Below, piece after piece: positions 48,231 through 61,548 of a DNA stretch of 64,000 nt. Each line of letters begins with the position of its first letter. The first letter of the stretch is position 1. The DNA is from Schistosoma mansoni (Eukaryota; Platyhelminthes; Trematoda; Strigeidida; Schistosomatidae). The position numbers and the translations under genes are program-made. The DNA lies in NCBI RefSeq assembly GCF_000237925.1, contig NC_031502.1, positions 43,587,975-43,651,974 of the forward strand. Direction: 5' to 3'. The notes beneath the pieces are model-generated. The model had not been told where the DNA came from and ran no database searches. It was given only the letters and a program-made list of their open reading frames with translations.

Positions 48231-48842
48231 CCACAATCATCCGACACAGATCATCTATGTTAGTGATTTACAGTATGAATCGTTTATAGAACTTAACAGA
48301 CAGTTGAATGTGCGCAGTTGCTTGGATGTGGTCGTTCTGGGTTACCCATTATGCCGTTTTTATGACATGGGATTGTTATTCCTAAAATGTCCTATATGAT
48401 TCAGGATTATTATGCAAAGTGGACCAGAAAATACTAAGACGTAAATGTTGCAAACGCGAATAGCCTTTTGTTTCAGTGAATCGGGAGAGAATCAGATGTG
48501 ATATATGCAGTAGCATTCAGTAAACGATGATCACTGTAACATGCAAGTGTATTCGATCATTCTAGGTCGATTTAAGCAACAATTTTTGAGCATCGTCAAC
48601 CATTGTACAAATTAAATATAATCATGGGAAATGTGCCTAATGAAAAATATGATTTGCAAATCGAGTCTGATGTAAACAAAGATACAGAGCAAATACTTAA
48701 CAAAACAATCGATCACATCTCTTTGCACTCAAAGTTTGAATAGAAACTGATAGTACTCAGTTTGTTTTACTCGGTCACTTTAGCACAACTTTCTAGGTAA
48801 GGTTTTGATACGTGTATTGTGTTTTCACTTCACGATTACCTG
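48231..48842. other. Spacer upstream of LDH
   Basis: AT-rich, no gene recognised; holds the presumed LDH promoter at its end. Confidence 0.5.
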
Positions 48843-48850
48843 TATATAAA
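48843..48850 (+). promoter_or_regulatory. TATA box of LDH (candidate)
   Basis: TATATAAA lies 187 bases before the LDH start codon, so transcription would start near 48875 and give a 5' UTR of about 155 bases. The spacing is ordinary, but no start site is proven; a tttcag acceptor-like site at 48914 leaves trans-splicing or a 5' UTR intron possible. Confidence 0.5.
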
Positions 48851-49029
48851 ATAGCCAAGATGAAAGCGCTAAAACTCATATCGTGCCCGATAACTTCCAT
48901 CTTCCATATTTCAGATTCCCAATCATAAGACTACTAGCTTCATCTGTCTGCAAACTACTTATCAACAACAACAGCCTTTACCATACACAAGGTCGTATTG
49001 TCTATCCGATTAAATTGTTTTTTATTGGG

Positions 49030-50028
49030 ATGCCGTTATCTAGCAACTTATTAATGAAACCGGTGGCTTCATCGAGTGTCGAGCCTCGTTCTCGTAGTAA
49101 AGTGACTGTTATAGGTGTTGGAATGGTTGGAATGGCGGCAGCATTCTCGACTATGCAAATAACTGGAGAACTTGCACTCATTGATGTCGTAGCAGATAAA
49201 GTTAAAGGAGAAGTTCTTGACCTACAACATGGTCAACAGTTTTTTGGCAGGTGTAAAATTGATGGAGGAACAGACTACAAATACTCCGCAAACTCAGACA
49301 TTGTCGTCATCACTGCTGGTGCCAGACAAAACGAAGGAGAATCACGACTGAACCTTGTTCAGCGTAATGTCGATATATTCAAGAAAATAATACCAAATAT
49401 TGTCAAATACAGTCCGAAATGCATCATAGTTGTTGTGTCGAACCCTGTGGACATTTTGACATATGTTGCTCGAAAATTGAGTGGATTTGAAGCCCATAGA
49501 GTAATTGGGACCGGAACAATGCTTGACTCTGCGAGGTTCCGTTTTCTGTTAGGTGAGAAATTGGGAGTGTCTGCCAACTCTGTACATGGATATGTAATTG
49601 GTGAGCATGGTGACTCGAGTGTTGCTGTTTGGAGTAATGTGAATGTTGCTGGAGTTCGGCTTTCCTCTCTAAATCCGAAGATAGGATGCAAAGATGATCC
49701 TGAGAACTTCGAAGAAATACATAAACAAGTTGTCCAGAGTGCCTATGACATTATTCGCTTGAAAGGTTATACCTCATGGGCAATCGGGTTGACCTGTCGA
49801 TCACTTTGTAACGCACTATTAAATAACCTTCATACAGTTTATCCACTCTCTGTTCCTGTCAAGGGAATCCACGGAATCAACGAAGATGTTTATTTGAGTT
49901 TACCATGTCTTGTTACTTCATCTGGAATCAGTCATTTGATTCCCCCTGAACTTAGTGATGATGAATTATGTAAACTGAGAAAAAGTGCTGCCACTCTGAA
50001 TGAAGTGATACAGGGAATTATTCTGTGA
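49030..50028 (+). CDS. LDH: L-lactate dehydrogenase, intronless, 332 residues
   Basis: Reduces pyruvate to lactate with NADH in the cytosol, the end step of the lactate fermentation on which adult schistosomes depend. NAD-binding GVGMVG at residues 29-34 and Asp52; mobile loop [13 protein letters not shown] with Gln100, the residue that selects pyruvate over oxaloacetate, and Arg106; Asp166 and Arg169 in LDSARFR; catalytic His193 in GEHGDS. All catalytic residues are present, and the length is normal for LDH (about 332). The start at 49030 is the first in-frame ATG; the frame stays open upstream to 48883 but only from GTG. No intron interrupts the coding region. Flanked by a decayed Ty3-like fossil and AT-rich spacer. 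Confidence 0.97.
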   Translation: MPLSSNLLMKPVASSSVEPRSRSKVTVIGVGMVGMAAAFSTMQITGELALIDVVADKVKGEVLDLQHGQQFFGRCKIDGGTDYKYSANSDIVVITAGARQNEGESRLNLVQRNVDIFKKIIPNIVKYSPKCIIVVVSNPVDILTYVARKLSGFEAHRVIGTGTMLDSARFRFLLGEKLGVSANSVHGYVIGEHGDSSVAVWSNVNVAGVRLSSLNPKIGCKDDPENFEEIHKQVVQSAYDIIRLKGYTSWAIGLTCRSLCNALLNNLHTVYPLSVPVKGIHGINEDVYLSLPCLVTSSGISHLIPPELSDDELCKLRKSAATLNEVIQGIIL

Positions 50029-50205
50029 AATGTAGTACAGTTAGCACAATAGCCTGCCAGTGCGTCAGCATTACAGTAATTTCTATGTGTCATCGATCAT
50101 TATTTTCATGCTTTCCATCAAGAAATTTGTTTTCCAATCACTTAGGTGAAACTTAATGATGTTTGTTTCATAGCACATAGCTGTGTTCTTACATTGAAAA
50201 TTAAA

Positions 50206-50211
50206 AATAAA
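50206..50211 (+). terminator. LDH poly(A) signal
   Basis: AATAAA 178 bases after the LDH stop codon, followed by a GT-rich stretch (gttgtggtc, tttgtgttt). Confidence 0.7.
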
Positions 50212-52559
50212 GTTGTGGTCCACTAAATACAGTATTATTTGTGTTTAACTTCTTGTCATCGCATTGGGCGGTTACAAACAAGTTGTATTATTAATAGATG
50301 GATGCTGCTCACACCTGTCTGTATTTAGTAAATCGTATGAATCGGATATCTGTGTAACGTAATCGACATTCTAGCCAATCAATTCCTCTTTTCAATGATC
50401 AGGACGCTTTCATTTCATGCTAGTGTACGTGTTTATTGTTGTCGATATGATTCGATGCTAGACGCAAGTGCATTTTGCGAACTTACAATTCGTCGTCTCA
50501 CTTTTGTCTTGTTCCCCTATATTTCTTATTCTCGAACACGTGTTACTTTACACACTCCCCCCTCGTTAGCAAACAACGCATCTTCACAATAAACGAGAGC
50601 CTATCAAAGTCTGAACATTACATCGATTATAGCATTATCGTTCTTTTAATGACAAACGAAAGTAGTGTATCTCAGTGATAAATGACCAGGTCAGGGTACC
50701 GTGATCGATCACTGAACATACAGAATGATTTTGGGTCTAAGTAAGCCAATATTGAGACCCTTGATGGACTGTGAAACCATATATTTTGTTAGTCCGTAGG
50801 GTTATGTGATTGATTTCTTTGAAATGGAGATATGTGTCTTAATCACTTCGAACCTAACCTTACCCGGTAGGAATTAGTGAATGATAGCTAAGGGTCAATT
50901 AGTAACAAAACAGAGATAAAATAGGAGAACGTTTAACTGCAAAACAATGGGATGGTATCTACTTAGAGCACATAATAATCAGAAACAAACAGTAACGATT
51001 CATTAAAGGTCGTGATGACTGAAATAATTATGCACCAAATATTCTTCATGTTGAGTGTTATCGATGTGTACGTCACATACTCTCGACTAGTTCTCAAGTC
51101 TAGGGGGTCTACTCAGATTTTACTTATTTACATGATTTATCTTCAGGTTCAAATCTTCTACAGAATTGGAGTAGTTAGAAAATCACAAGAAATGTCAGTC
51201 AAACGTAGTTGAATGATTATCATTTGATCCACATATCCACAATAGACTGAATGGCACACAAATTTTATTGTGGAAATAAGCAAACAATGCATGTCTACTT
51301 ACATGTTTGACCGATTTGATACATCACGCAACAGTACACGTAAAGAACAAATATTTAAGGTCAAACTTCGTAACGATTCTACTGATAGATTATTTTGAGA
51401 GGAAGTTAATCATAAGAAGTATAGTAATGTGAGGGAGCAAATGGGAATCAGAAATCTTCATTAGGAGGACTGAGACATCCTGTCAAAGTTTGACTAATAT
51501 ACCGGAGGATGACTCCACTACATTTATGGGGTAATTATAATCATCTATAATTAGAGGGAAAATGGGGACCCTGTGAACGAAACAACGACATAAAATCACC
51601 GCATTAGGTCTACCGTTCTCATGTGCCAGGCTGTTTTATGTTTTACTACTTTGAGTAGAATGGAAGTCTAAAAACTACGGTTAGTGACAAAAACGGTAAG
51701 ACACCTAATGTCTTTCTAATTTCTTCAGTGCAATGGGATATGGTCGCAGGTGTTAGTTCTGTTAGAGCGGTTTTAAAGGAGAGACCAATCAGAATATCGA
51801 CCTCTATGACCTTGTCTCTGTGCTGGATTAGTCATGCGTTAACTAGTACTAGCAGCACTAAGTCAACACTGAGCCTAATTGGTCGTTTGTGTAGTAGCTT
51901 CTCGCCCAACTCAGACCGTCCATCCCACAACACAAATATTGGTCTCCAATATGTAAATCGTATATTTCAGACAAACGTGGTTTATATACAGGTAAAAAAT
52001 TCCCGCATCACACCAAAAAATGAAAAATAGTAATTATACAAGGTCAATCTAAAAGTGGCTATGAGTATGGAATACTACAACCAATAAACTCGGAATATGT
52101 TAACAGTAGCCAATAGGTCAAATGGAAGCTGTTGATAAAATGAATATGAATATATACGTAACCTAGTTATTTAATAATTATCCAGTAAAAATATATGCAA
52201 TAACAGTCCATAAACAATTCTCAGCAATTATCATTCATCTATTATTTGTTCGTACATAACATTTTCATATGATGATATTGGAGTAAGAAATGGTCAGTAG
52301 ATTTATTCAGTCATTCTGAGTAATTTGACTTTAGTGGAAAACAACTTCCTGTAGAATAATTAGTCAGAACCTTATCTGGTGTATGGTTTCAGTGGACTAT
52401 CGAAGTTTAGCACCATCCATGCATTAATTTTATGCATGTCTTCTGGAATCACAAACTTTGTGTAGTTGTGCTGGTTTGCATTATACATTAAACAGAGATG
52501 AATGTGCATTGATATGTGTAATTAACACATGTGATTCATCCAGGCTTGATTCACTTCCA
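50212..52559. other. Intergenic stretch, nothing recognised
   Basis: Open frames of 65-100 codons (50395, 51012, 51728) carry no motif and have no splice context I could trust. No repeat shared with the rest of the window noticed. Confidence 0.4.
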
Positions 52560-53612
52560 AAACAATCAAAACGGAAAACATGCATCTGCCTCATACTCAT
52601 TAGGATAATCTTGAACTTGATTTGAATTCTCTGCCTGTGAAAACTCCATATCTGGGCAAACTGGTTCTCTGATTGCTTCAGGAAAACTTGCTATTCCCTC
52701 TGATTCATCATACCACTGACTAGGAATTCTACTCGACACACATTGGTTTGAAGAATATCCAACATCTGATACAATACCACGATAAATCTGATAAGAAGTT
52801 GGTTGATTAGAAACTTTTGTCTCAAAATGATTCTGCGTTTCATTCAACTCCGGACTGCTAGGTGACGTTATACCGCTACTCGAAGTTTTGGATAGAGATA
52901 AGTGATCATTAGAAACATTCCACTTAGTAGGGTCACAATCACACATTTTAGCATTAGTTTCAGCAAAATGAACCATGGTATTACAAACTGACCAAATGTG
53001 TCCAGTTTAACCACATTTAAGGCATTCAGAATTACGAAACTTGCCACAGAACAATCATTTATCAGACTTGTGTTCATCTTCGTGAACTGTTTCACAACTC
53101 AATGAATGGTTATCTGAATATTCATGATTACATATTGGACTGAGATGACGTAGTAATGTAGTGAAATTCCTGATGTTCTGGCGAGTCATTTCATTGAATT
53201 CTTCTCCTGTAGCGCAAATGAATATCTTATACTTTACATGGTACAGTAGTAGTTGCTTGAGAGTTGCATAAGGGAGTGAAATCGACTTGTCTGGAAATGT
53301 CAAAGTCTTTATTTAGCTGTAGCCTTCTTTTCCGATGAACATAAAGAAATATGTCACAATTTTAACATCCTCAACGTTTTCCTTCGAAATAGTTCAGATT
53401 TCGAACCTCTCCATGTAATCATCAAGAGCACCAAAGACTGAAAGTATGTCCAACCGTTCCATCACAGCATCCATCGCGACGACAATGTGATAATTAGGAG
53501 TATTTGAATTATAGTATAAACTAGGAATCACAGAAATAACGCACATTATTCAAAAAGTACTAGATGATCACGAACAAATGTATTGTATTTGAAATTCGAA
53601 ATCAAGCAGTCA
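52560..53612 (-). mobile_element. Ty3-type LTR element fossil: LTR end and gag
   Basis: Minus strand: an LTR-end segment (53612 to about 53500) followed by a gag-like protein starting MDAVMERLDI, with LPYATLKQLLLYHV, and a CCHC zinc-knuckle-like CLKCG...TGHIWSVC, then a low-complexity Ser-rich tail (52566-52976). Broken in a few places. Shares its LTR-end sequence with 56448-56590. Confidence 0.75.
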
Positions 53613-55489
53613 TCAAGTAAAAAGGCATCATTAATCCATACAATCACCACATCTATTTAACAAATCATTAGAAGCACAACTGTAACAGTAGTTAATATCA
53701 TAATTTTGTTATCGTTTGGTATATTGATTTCACCATAAAGTATAAATACCCATCACTCATTGAAAATCAATTTCGATACTCATTTCATCATTGTTTCAAA
53801 AAACATAATACATTTGTGTTGAAAAACAACAAGAAAAGTAGACTTTGTATTCAAGTTTTATTTCAATGATTGATGTTATGAATTCAGTAGTAAGTCTGAA
53901 TTAGAAATAGTTTCTGATATTATCATAATGTCACATTTATCAGCTTATATCTAATTGCCTAATCAATGTGTTGTATCTTTAGAATTCATTAGTTGATTAA
54001 CTAAATATATGTCAATCAGTTTTTCTAGTCTGAATGTATTAATCATGCATTTTCAAATGATCACATGTTATTTGCTAATAATTTGCATGTATAAAGAATC
54101 GTGTTATGAAAGTTAATAATTACTTGTTTGAACGTAATTACAAATAAAATAACGATCTTGTAACAATAACAATCTTGTAACTAACGAAAAAAAAGTATAT
54201 AGTTGTTTGAAGACCAAAATATTAACCAGTTATTTGTAATCGAAATTTGTGATTGTGGTGGCTTAGCTTCGTCAATCAATCACATTGATAACTGTCATCA
54301 CATTATTCCCCAACGATGTTTGAATTCAGAAGGCAATTAGAAGCCGCGATCACAGTTTAATAACAGACAGCATAAAAGACAAAGGTACAAACACATCGCA
54401 CAAATTTGGAGCAGATAGGCTTGTGTGTGTGTGTGTGCGAATACAGAGGTGAATTTTCAGTCAAATCGAATCAAGGTGCAGAGAGGCAAGACAAAGGATA
54501 AGTGAGGCGAGAAGAGGCGAAAGCAATTAGTATCATTCAAGATCATAAGTATATCTTTCAGAAAGAGAATGACTCATCAAGCGAGATTTAAGCAATTGAC
54601 ATTCAAACTACAGTGAGGATTATGCACATAGGCTGTCACATGTGATCAAACATACACGTTTATACAGACATGATTGTGAGCATAATAATACAAAGAAATA
54701 GACGAATTGTTACTGCTCGAATAACACTCTATTAGATAAGTTAATAAAAAGGCTCGACAAAATTAACCGTGATCAAAATCAGATGTAGGAGAGTTGCTAT
54801 AATATAATCAATGATGAAATGTTTATACGCAACAAAAACATCAGTCATTCCATTTCGTCTAACCTCTTAGTACTACACTATAATCATTAACTGTCGTAAC
54901 AATGAGTGTTTCATATATTGGCCTAAAGAATAATTGTACAGGGAAATTCAAGACTGAATGTGCATTGATATAACAGCTGATTTGGATAAAACGGTTAAGT
55001 AATTAATTGTTTACATCTAAGCGAATAACTGATGATGATTATTAGGTAATATTCGCAGAACCAGAGAGATATTCCTTATTTATTAATTTTAATTCAGTGT
55101 TGTAACTATTATCGCTTTTATGTATTCTAAGAAATGCTACAGACCTCTAAATAACCAAATTTTTTTTATTTTTTTAAAATAAAAATTGAAAATCATATCA
55201 TACTCTCCGATTAGTTTCTTATTTTACCAAAATGGCGTAACATAGAACTGTAATTTTAATTCATGTTTGCGTGTTACATTTTTGCATTACATAATTCTGC
55301 CAATAAATTTTAGAAGAACGTGAATTACACGATAAACTGTATAGAAATCGATTCAAATGATAAAAAAAATTAAGTTACAATCAATGCAACATGTTATGCC
55401 TTTCATCTATTTGCAATATTGTTATAATAAATTTTCTTAAATATATACTTCATCCGATATAATTGCATTCTGACATAACTCATGTGTTG
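53613..55489. other. AT-rich stretch with a GT microsatellite
   Basis: (GT)n at 54422-54437. Otherwise no gene or known repeat seen. Confidence 0.5.
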
Positions 55490-56590
55490 AGAAAATGAAG
55501 TACTTGGCAAGGCTCACATGTTGGTGGCCGGAGATTAATACAGACATATGTCGTACAGCAACCCATTGTGTAAAATATCATAAGTTGAAAAGTCAGCCTT
55601 CAAAGTGAACTCCATGGTCGGTATCGTCTGAGGCCTGGGAGAGAATTCATGAAGACTATTGCCGTCTATTTCTTGGCAAATACTATGCACCTGTAGTCAT
55701 TGATCCTTTATCGAAGTGGCCTGGAGTTTTTTCACAACTTCATCAAATTTTGACTTCACAATCCAAGCATTAAGAAAAGTTTTTTAGTCGAGAAGGGGTT
55801 CCCATGGTGTTATTGACTGATAACGACTCTCATTTTGCTGCGGATGCAATCAATACTTGGCTGAATGGTATAGGATGCAGACATCTGTTCACTGCTCCCA
55901 GGCACCCTTGTTCTAATGGTCAGGCAGAAAATTTTGTCAAGACATTGAAAACTACTATTGATTCTATTGCCGCTTCAACATTTAATGAACTGAAGAGGGC
56001 AGTAGATACGTTTCTACTGCAATGCAGAAATTCTAAACGTTCTGTAGCGAAAGAGACCCCATCAAAGCTATTAAAAGGAAGAATTCTTCGTTCGAATATG
56101 AGGTGATTGGATTGTGGAAATGATCTTCGACCAGCCATGGAGATTGTAGTGAAGAATGTCGGGAAATCTACTGTGCGAATTCTAGATATCGATGATTTAA
56201 GTACACACAACCGATATGTTGATTAAATACAATTCAAAGATCTACGTGAGGCTGTCCCAATTTCGGTTGTTAATTCTAATACTAATGAGTACATTCTAAA
56301 TAATACAGAATCTACATCCAATACACTGTGGGTGGGAGAGACACGTGATGGACTTAAGGAGAGGACGTGAAGTTGATTACAGAAACTTAGACTACAATTT
56401 GAGCTGTGGTGCTTGTATGCTTGTATGAACTAATGATTCCTTTGTACTCGATGACTGCTTGATTTTGAATTCCAAATACAATACATTCGTTCGTGCTCTT
56501 CTAGTTTTTCTTGGTCTAAACTGGGTTATCTCTGGGATTCCTAGTTCGTATATTAATTCAAATATTTCTAATTATCACAAAAGTACATGA
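55490..56590 (+). mobile_element. Ty3-type LTR element fossil: integrase and LTR end
   Basis: Integrase core recognisable: zinc-finger remnant near 55530, WERIHEDYC (first Asp region), LLTDNDSHFAADAINTWL (second Asp) and PRHPCSNGQAENFVKTLK (Glu). It is followed by a stretch (56448-56590) matching, on the other strand, the LTR end before the gag fossil. Same family as 52560-53612 but opposite orientation. Broken; few breaks in the integrase itself. Confidence 0.8.
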
Positions 56591-57446
56591 TGAAAAGTAC
56601 TTGAGGTGAGTGACACATTCAAGATAAATTTTGAGCTTGCCATTTAATCATTTGTGTCATATTTGAAAACTAACAAGTGAAGTTATGCGTATTATTTGAT
56701 AAATGAAATGATTGCACAGAGTAGAAGCGTTAGATAAAACAAAAAACATTTTAACACGTCCTCCTAAATATTAGTCTGAAAATAGGTACTTCAAAATTTA
56801 AGTCAGGTCCATCTGATGAATGCTTACATTTATCACTCTGTTCATATCCCTATTGACTAGCCTGTTATTTTTCCACCCACGTAGATTTTCTCAATACTTC
56901 CCTCAGTTTTCAATCCGAATCTCATGTTTACGCCGCACCAATCAATAGTACCCGCCAATACTTTGACAGCATTCTGAAGGTCACCACATTCTATTGGCTG
57001 ATGAACCAATAAGCAAACAAACGTTTATAACCAGACAATCATGTGACTTTCATTGTCGAAATCTATCCCAGTCCATATGGTCCTATTACCATAGCTATTA
57101 CTGAATATAAATAAAGACGTGTTGTTTTTTTCCGTACACCAATCTATCAGCTGCTTTGTTTTTGTTGTTGGTTGTTTACGTCAGATTTCACATAGAAAAT
57201 GGATTAGTGAATGCATTCACACGTTTCATGATAAATTATGGCATTTTGAACAATACAGTCGCTTCTCATGATAATGATTGCACCTCACATTCAGACATTT
57301 ATGTTAGGATGACAATGCTAAGTTATGTGTTTGAAGAAAATTTCGAGAGATTATTTGACGGTTAGTCTTTCAGATTAACCAAATTGGTTTCTTACAAGGT
57401 GAAAACTCTCACTCTGGTTCCATACACATAACTCCGTTTATTATCT
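56591..57446. other. Spacer, nothing firm
   Basis: Slightly GC-richer around 56800-57100 with a TATA-like gaatataaataaag (57110); could include LTR debris but no match was found. Open frame 57156-57365 shows no motif. Confidence 0.35.
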
Positions 57447-57521
57447 TGAAGAGAGCAAGAACAAAAGGTTGGGCTGAAAAGCATGGGTTCATTTTACTTG
57501 GTTTGGTTCTCGTCAGCTGCA
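57447..57521 (+). repeat. Single-arm relative of the foldback element
   Basis: Starts gaagagagcaagaacaaa and ends ggttctcgtcagctgc, like the outer 75 bases of the left arm at 29784-29858; no inverted partner next to it. Confidence 0.7.
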
Positions 57522-57679
57522 ATTACCGAACATTTCTTGGACACAGGAGATCAGACGGACATCTTGAGATCTTTCAAAGTGATTAATAGACAGTCAGGCT
57601 CCAGTCTTCTGAAGTTTCCTGAAGCCGTCTCTATCAGATGTCTGAAACGATTTTTCAGTGAAATCAGTCTTATGAGTTC

Positions 57680-59425
57680 CGTATGGTGTTGATAAGTTTT
57701 CCCAGGTACATCACAGTATCAAAGATGATCCTATGAGGTTCTCCCATAAACAATGTCAAACGCTTTCTCATAGTCAAACAGGTTGATTTACAATGAAGAA
57801 TAGAATTCAATTGATTGATCAACAATGATCGATAATGTCACAATTTGGTCAGTGTATGACCGATCCTTACGGAATCCAGTCTGTTGATCTTGAAGTTGGG
57901 TATCCGATGAATCTTACATCCGGCTCAGTAACACTCTATTGAACACTGCTCCTGGTACCGATAGTAGTGTGATGCCACTGTAGTTCTCTCATTTGCCCAG
58001 ATCTCCTCCGATTGATCTCTTGATGAGGTATCCTTCTTTCCAGTCTGTCGGCACTTGTCCTTCCTCACAAATTTTCCTGAAAAGAACATGGAGCTTTATT
58101 GCATTCGCTTCTGTGTCTGACTTCAGTTCTTCAGGTGTTATACTGTCATGTCCTGTTGCTTTCTCACTCTGATGTGCATGATGATTTCTTCGATCGTTGA
58201 TGGAGTGAAATGTATAGGAAGGTCTGTAGGTGCTGTTTTTAATTGCGGTGGGTTCAGTGAAGCTAGTCTTTTCGAAAGTTCTTCAAAGTGCTCTACTCAC
58301 CCATCCCGTTGTTCTTGAATCACATTGATAAGCTTGCATTGTTTACACTTGACTAGTTGTTCTGGTTTGCCATATTTCCCTACTAGTTTCTTCGTCATAT
58401 CATATAATCGTCTCACATCTCTTTAACTTGCAGCATTTCTGCTGTGATTGCAATGTCTTCAACGTATTTCTGCTTGTCAGCTCTAATGCTCTTCTTCACT
58501 CGCTGTTTTGCTTCTGTGTGTTTGGTCTGTACCTTGATACTCCCTACCCTTGTTTAACTGTTGTTAATTGCTGTCTTATGTTCTTCCTTTCTTTAATCTT
58601 GAATATGGCATCAATAGTGATCCACTCTTTATGCTGATACTTCTTGCTTTCCAGAACCTCATGACACACTGGAATCAATGCTTCTTTAATTCATTTCCAG
58701 TTACTCTTCATCGGAGTTTCCTTCTCACTGAATAGATCTTGTAAGGCTTGGAACCTGTTGTTGAGAGTTATCTTGAATTCGTTTAGATTGTCAGTTTGTC
58801 AGGAAGTCTGTATTAAACATTTGCAGTGGTGTTCCCCTGTTGTCTGGTGTTTGTTCAGCTTCAGTTTCATCTAGGCAACCACCAGCTAGTGGTGATGTGT
58901 GGTTAATTCAACTCCACTAATGGTTCTCAAGTCTTCCATTAACCTTCTGATTTTTTTAGTGGTGTAAATGTGATCGATCTGGGTCTGTGTAGTGTGATTG
59001 GGTAACACTCATGTGCCTTTGTGTATGTGTATATGGGGGAATATTATGCCGCCTATAACCATTTTGTTGAATGCACATAAATTTACAAATCTGTCACCAT
59101 TCTCACCCCTTTCTTCTAGTCAGTCCACGTCGTCTCATGATATCCTCATACATGGTGTTATCAATTTCAACATTGGCGTTTAGTTCACCCATCAGGATTG
59201 TCAGGTCTTTTCCTCACCTATTTTCGGGATGAACTGCAGTCTCTCATATAACTGATTATTACAGTCTCCACTGTTAACATTTATGAGTCCATAGAACTGA
59301 ATGACACCCAATATAATCCCTTTCTTCTTTGTTTTGTAGAATGGTTTTATGATGCTGGATCTATGAGATTCCCGTTCTATAAGTGCTCTTCATGCTTCTT
59401 CAGACAGTGATGGAATAAATCCACA
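57680..59425 (-). mobile_element. SR2-type LINE, copy D, diverged
   Basis: Minus-strand sequence collinear with copies A-C from the RT palm to the endonuclease, recognisable at tccttctttccagtctgtcg (58031 on), gcaaccaccagctagtggtg (58880 on) and accattttgttgaatg (59060). Clearly older than A-C, with many small differences, both ends truncated. Confidence 0.8.
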
Positions 59426-60229
59426 GTCAGATATACGAACTTTTAGGCTTATCGGTTCATGACTGAAGAAACATCATGCTCTCCGAGTTTTAGATTCGTT
59501 GGAAATCATGAACTACTTAGTATTATAAAGTAGTACAAAACAACACACAAAAAAGAAGGAAACTGAGTGATAAACGGTCTTTTTTATCACATCAATATCG
59601 TAACGAGAACTTAACTAGTTACCTGTAAATAAGCTAAACGTAAGTCAGATTGTTTTCGCTAGAAAAGACGGACTTTTATTAGTCCACTATGTTAAAAACA
59701 AGATTACAGATATTTTGATACAAACGAAGATGTGTTGACTCTCCAAAATCACGATTACGTCAAGATAAGTACGCTCGTTAATAAACTGATTTTACATACA
59801 CTTGATGATTAGTTGATGAACATCAAATAGATGGAAAAATTCACAGGGCTACAGTAAAACACATACAAAGTTTACACAGACTAATATAGGTACTATACTT
59901 GTCACACTAAAAGAAAGCTCACACCTGTCGTATTGAGTATAGTTTGTCCTTATTTAGTGTGCAACATAGTGATCTGAGATAATGTTAGGTTGGAAAAATA
60001 TAAACTCAACATCTTAATGACTAAAGTGTTACGCCTAGGTTAAAAAATGTCAACATGTCACTGTGGATAAAAGTAACGTAATGACATAATACAAAGAATT
60101 ATGGAAAAACTTGGACTTTACTTTTTATTCAGAATAACATTAAATCGACTATATTCACACCCGACCCCACATTGATGAAAACACTTTCACACCTTTAACC
60201 TTACATTCTTACTCCATCTGTAGCTCTTC
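59426..60229. other. Spacer between two inverted SR2 fragments
   Basis: AT-rich, nothing recognised. Confidence 0.5.
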
Positions 60230-61180
60230 AAGACTTACTGACGGTCCTCAGCCCTTTTAAAGGAGGAGGGTTGGGCATGTGGTCTGCAACCCCATCCCGT
60301 AGAAAACAGCCTCGCTAAAAAAACGCCAATCAGATTAAACAAATTAAACTATTTAAACTCTGCCTTCTGAGTTCAAGGAGGAATTATGACGCCTCAGTAT
60401 TAAATCCGAGATTTTTCGGAAGTCACAAGGTCGATACTCCTTCTAACAACCTCAGCAACACTATATAGGTACATGGAATATTCGGTTAGTGTGGAAGACA
60501 GGGAAGACCAGTCAAATAACAACGGAAATGAAGAGAAAAAAATTGGCGGTTCTCGGAATCTGAGAAACCCACTGTACACAAGCTGGACAGCAAAGGCTCG
60601 ATACGTGAGAGATGCTTCTGTTCTCCAGTCACGAAGAGGAAAATGCTCCGCACACTCAGGGAGTTGCTCTAATATTATTCAGAGACGCACAAAATGCACT
60701 TGAGCAATGGGAATCTCATAGATCCAGAATCATCAAAGCATCATTCAAAACAAAGGATGAGGGGATCACAACGAATGTTATCCAATGTTATGCACCTACC
60801 AATGATAGCAACGATGACGATAGAGATCAGTTCTATGAGAGGCTGCAATCAATCATATCTAAGTGCTCAAGAAAGGACCTCACCATCATAAAGGGAGATT
60901 TAAATGTTAAAGTCGTAGTGGACAACACTAGATATGAAGATATAATTGGACGACATGGACTGGGAGAGAGAAATGAAAATGGGGAGAAATTCGCAAAAAT
61001 ATGTGCATTCAACAAACTGATGATATGCGGCACAATATTCCCACACAAACGCATACACAAAGCTACATGAATCTCACTGGACCACACCACAGAGTACCAG
61101 ATAGATCATATTTGTATCAACAAACAATTCCGAATGACAATGTAATATGTGAGAACCAGGAGAACTGGCATAACTTCAAA
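60230..61180 (+). mobile_element. SR2-type LINE, copy E: 5' leader and endonuclease
   Basis: 5' leader with ggaggagggttgggcatg (60262 on) collinear with the 5' end of copy A, then endonuclease NVIQCYAPTNDSNDDDRDQF, KDLTIIKGDLNVKVVVDNTR (GDLN motif) and TIFPHKRIHKATWISLDHTT-type end with IDHICINKQFR. Cut off at about 61180 before the RT. Well preserved, with a few frame breaks. Confidence 0.85.
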
Positions 61181-61425
61181 TCAAAAGCTCATAAGATGAA
61201 TTATAGATTTGTAAATGTTTTTGTCATGATAACTTGTCCAGTAGATGATGTGGGTCAAAAGTCATTAGTTTAAATATCACATTTAATAATGCTTGTCAGT
61301 AAGACTTATTTTCAACATTGACGAAGGTCCTATTCTTTCAGAAATCTGAAATATTATCATTTTTATAATGTCAAATATATTTATGTTGTAAACTGAACAA
61401 AAATCAACTAAAAATAATCAACATG

Positions 61426-61548
61426 ATACTGGGTTCGAGTCCCAGAGTGAACAACAACTCTGAAATACAGGTACACCCAGCTGACGAGTCTCAAATAGGA
61501 CGAAACGCGCGTCCTGGATTCCACTGCTAGCCACTATCCATCTTTGCT
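61426..61548 (+). mobile_element. Sm-alpha-type hammerhead SINE, copy 2 (123 bases) with target-site duplication
   Basis: Perfect 13-base direct repeat aataatcaacatg at 61413-61425 and 61549-61561 bounds the insert. It begins six bases before an exact pol III B-box match, GGTTCGAGTCC (61432-61442), and ends with the same 3' sequence as copy 1 (ccatctttgct). It lacks an A box, so it is a 5'-truncated copy. Confidence 0.92.
61469..61529 (+). ncRNA. Hammerhead ribozyme (Schistosoma Sm-alpha type), copy 2
   Basis: CTGACGA (61481-61487), stem II GTCT/GGAC with one G-T pair, GAAA (61502-61505), short CGC/GCG stem III and GTC with cleavage expected after 61513. Stem I (CACCCAG with CTGGAT) has one mismatch compared with copy 1. 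Core intact; activity may be lower. Confidence 0.93.

Noticed and set aside
48883-49029. In-frame upstream extension of LDH by 49 codons
   Set aside because: It starts only with GTG, has no LDH similarity, and the 332-residue product from 49030 has the normal length.
51728-52030. 100-codon open frame as a gene
   Set aside because: No motif, odd composition, no splice or promoter context.
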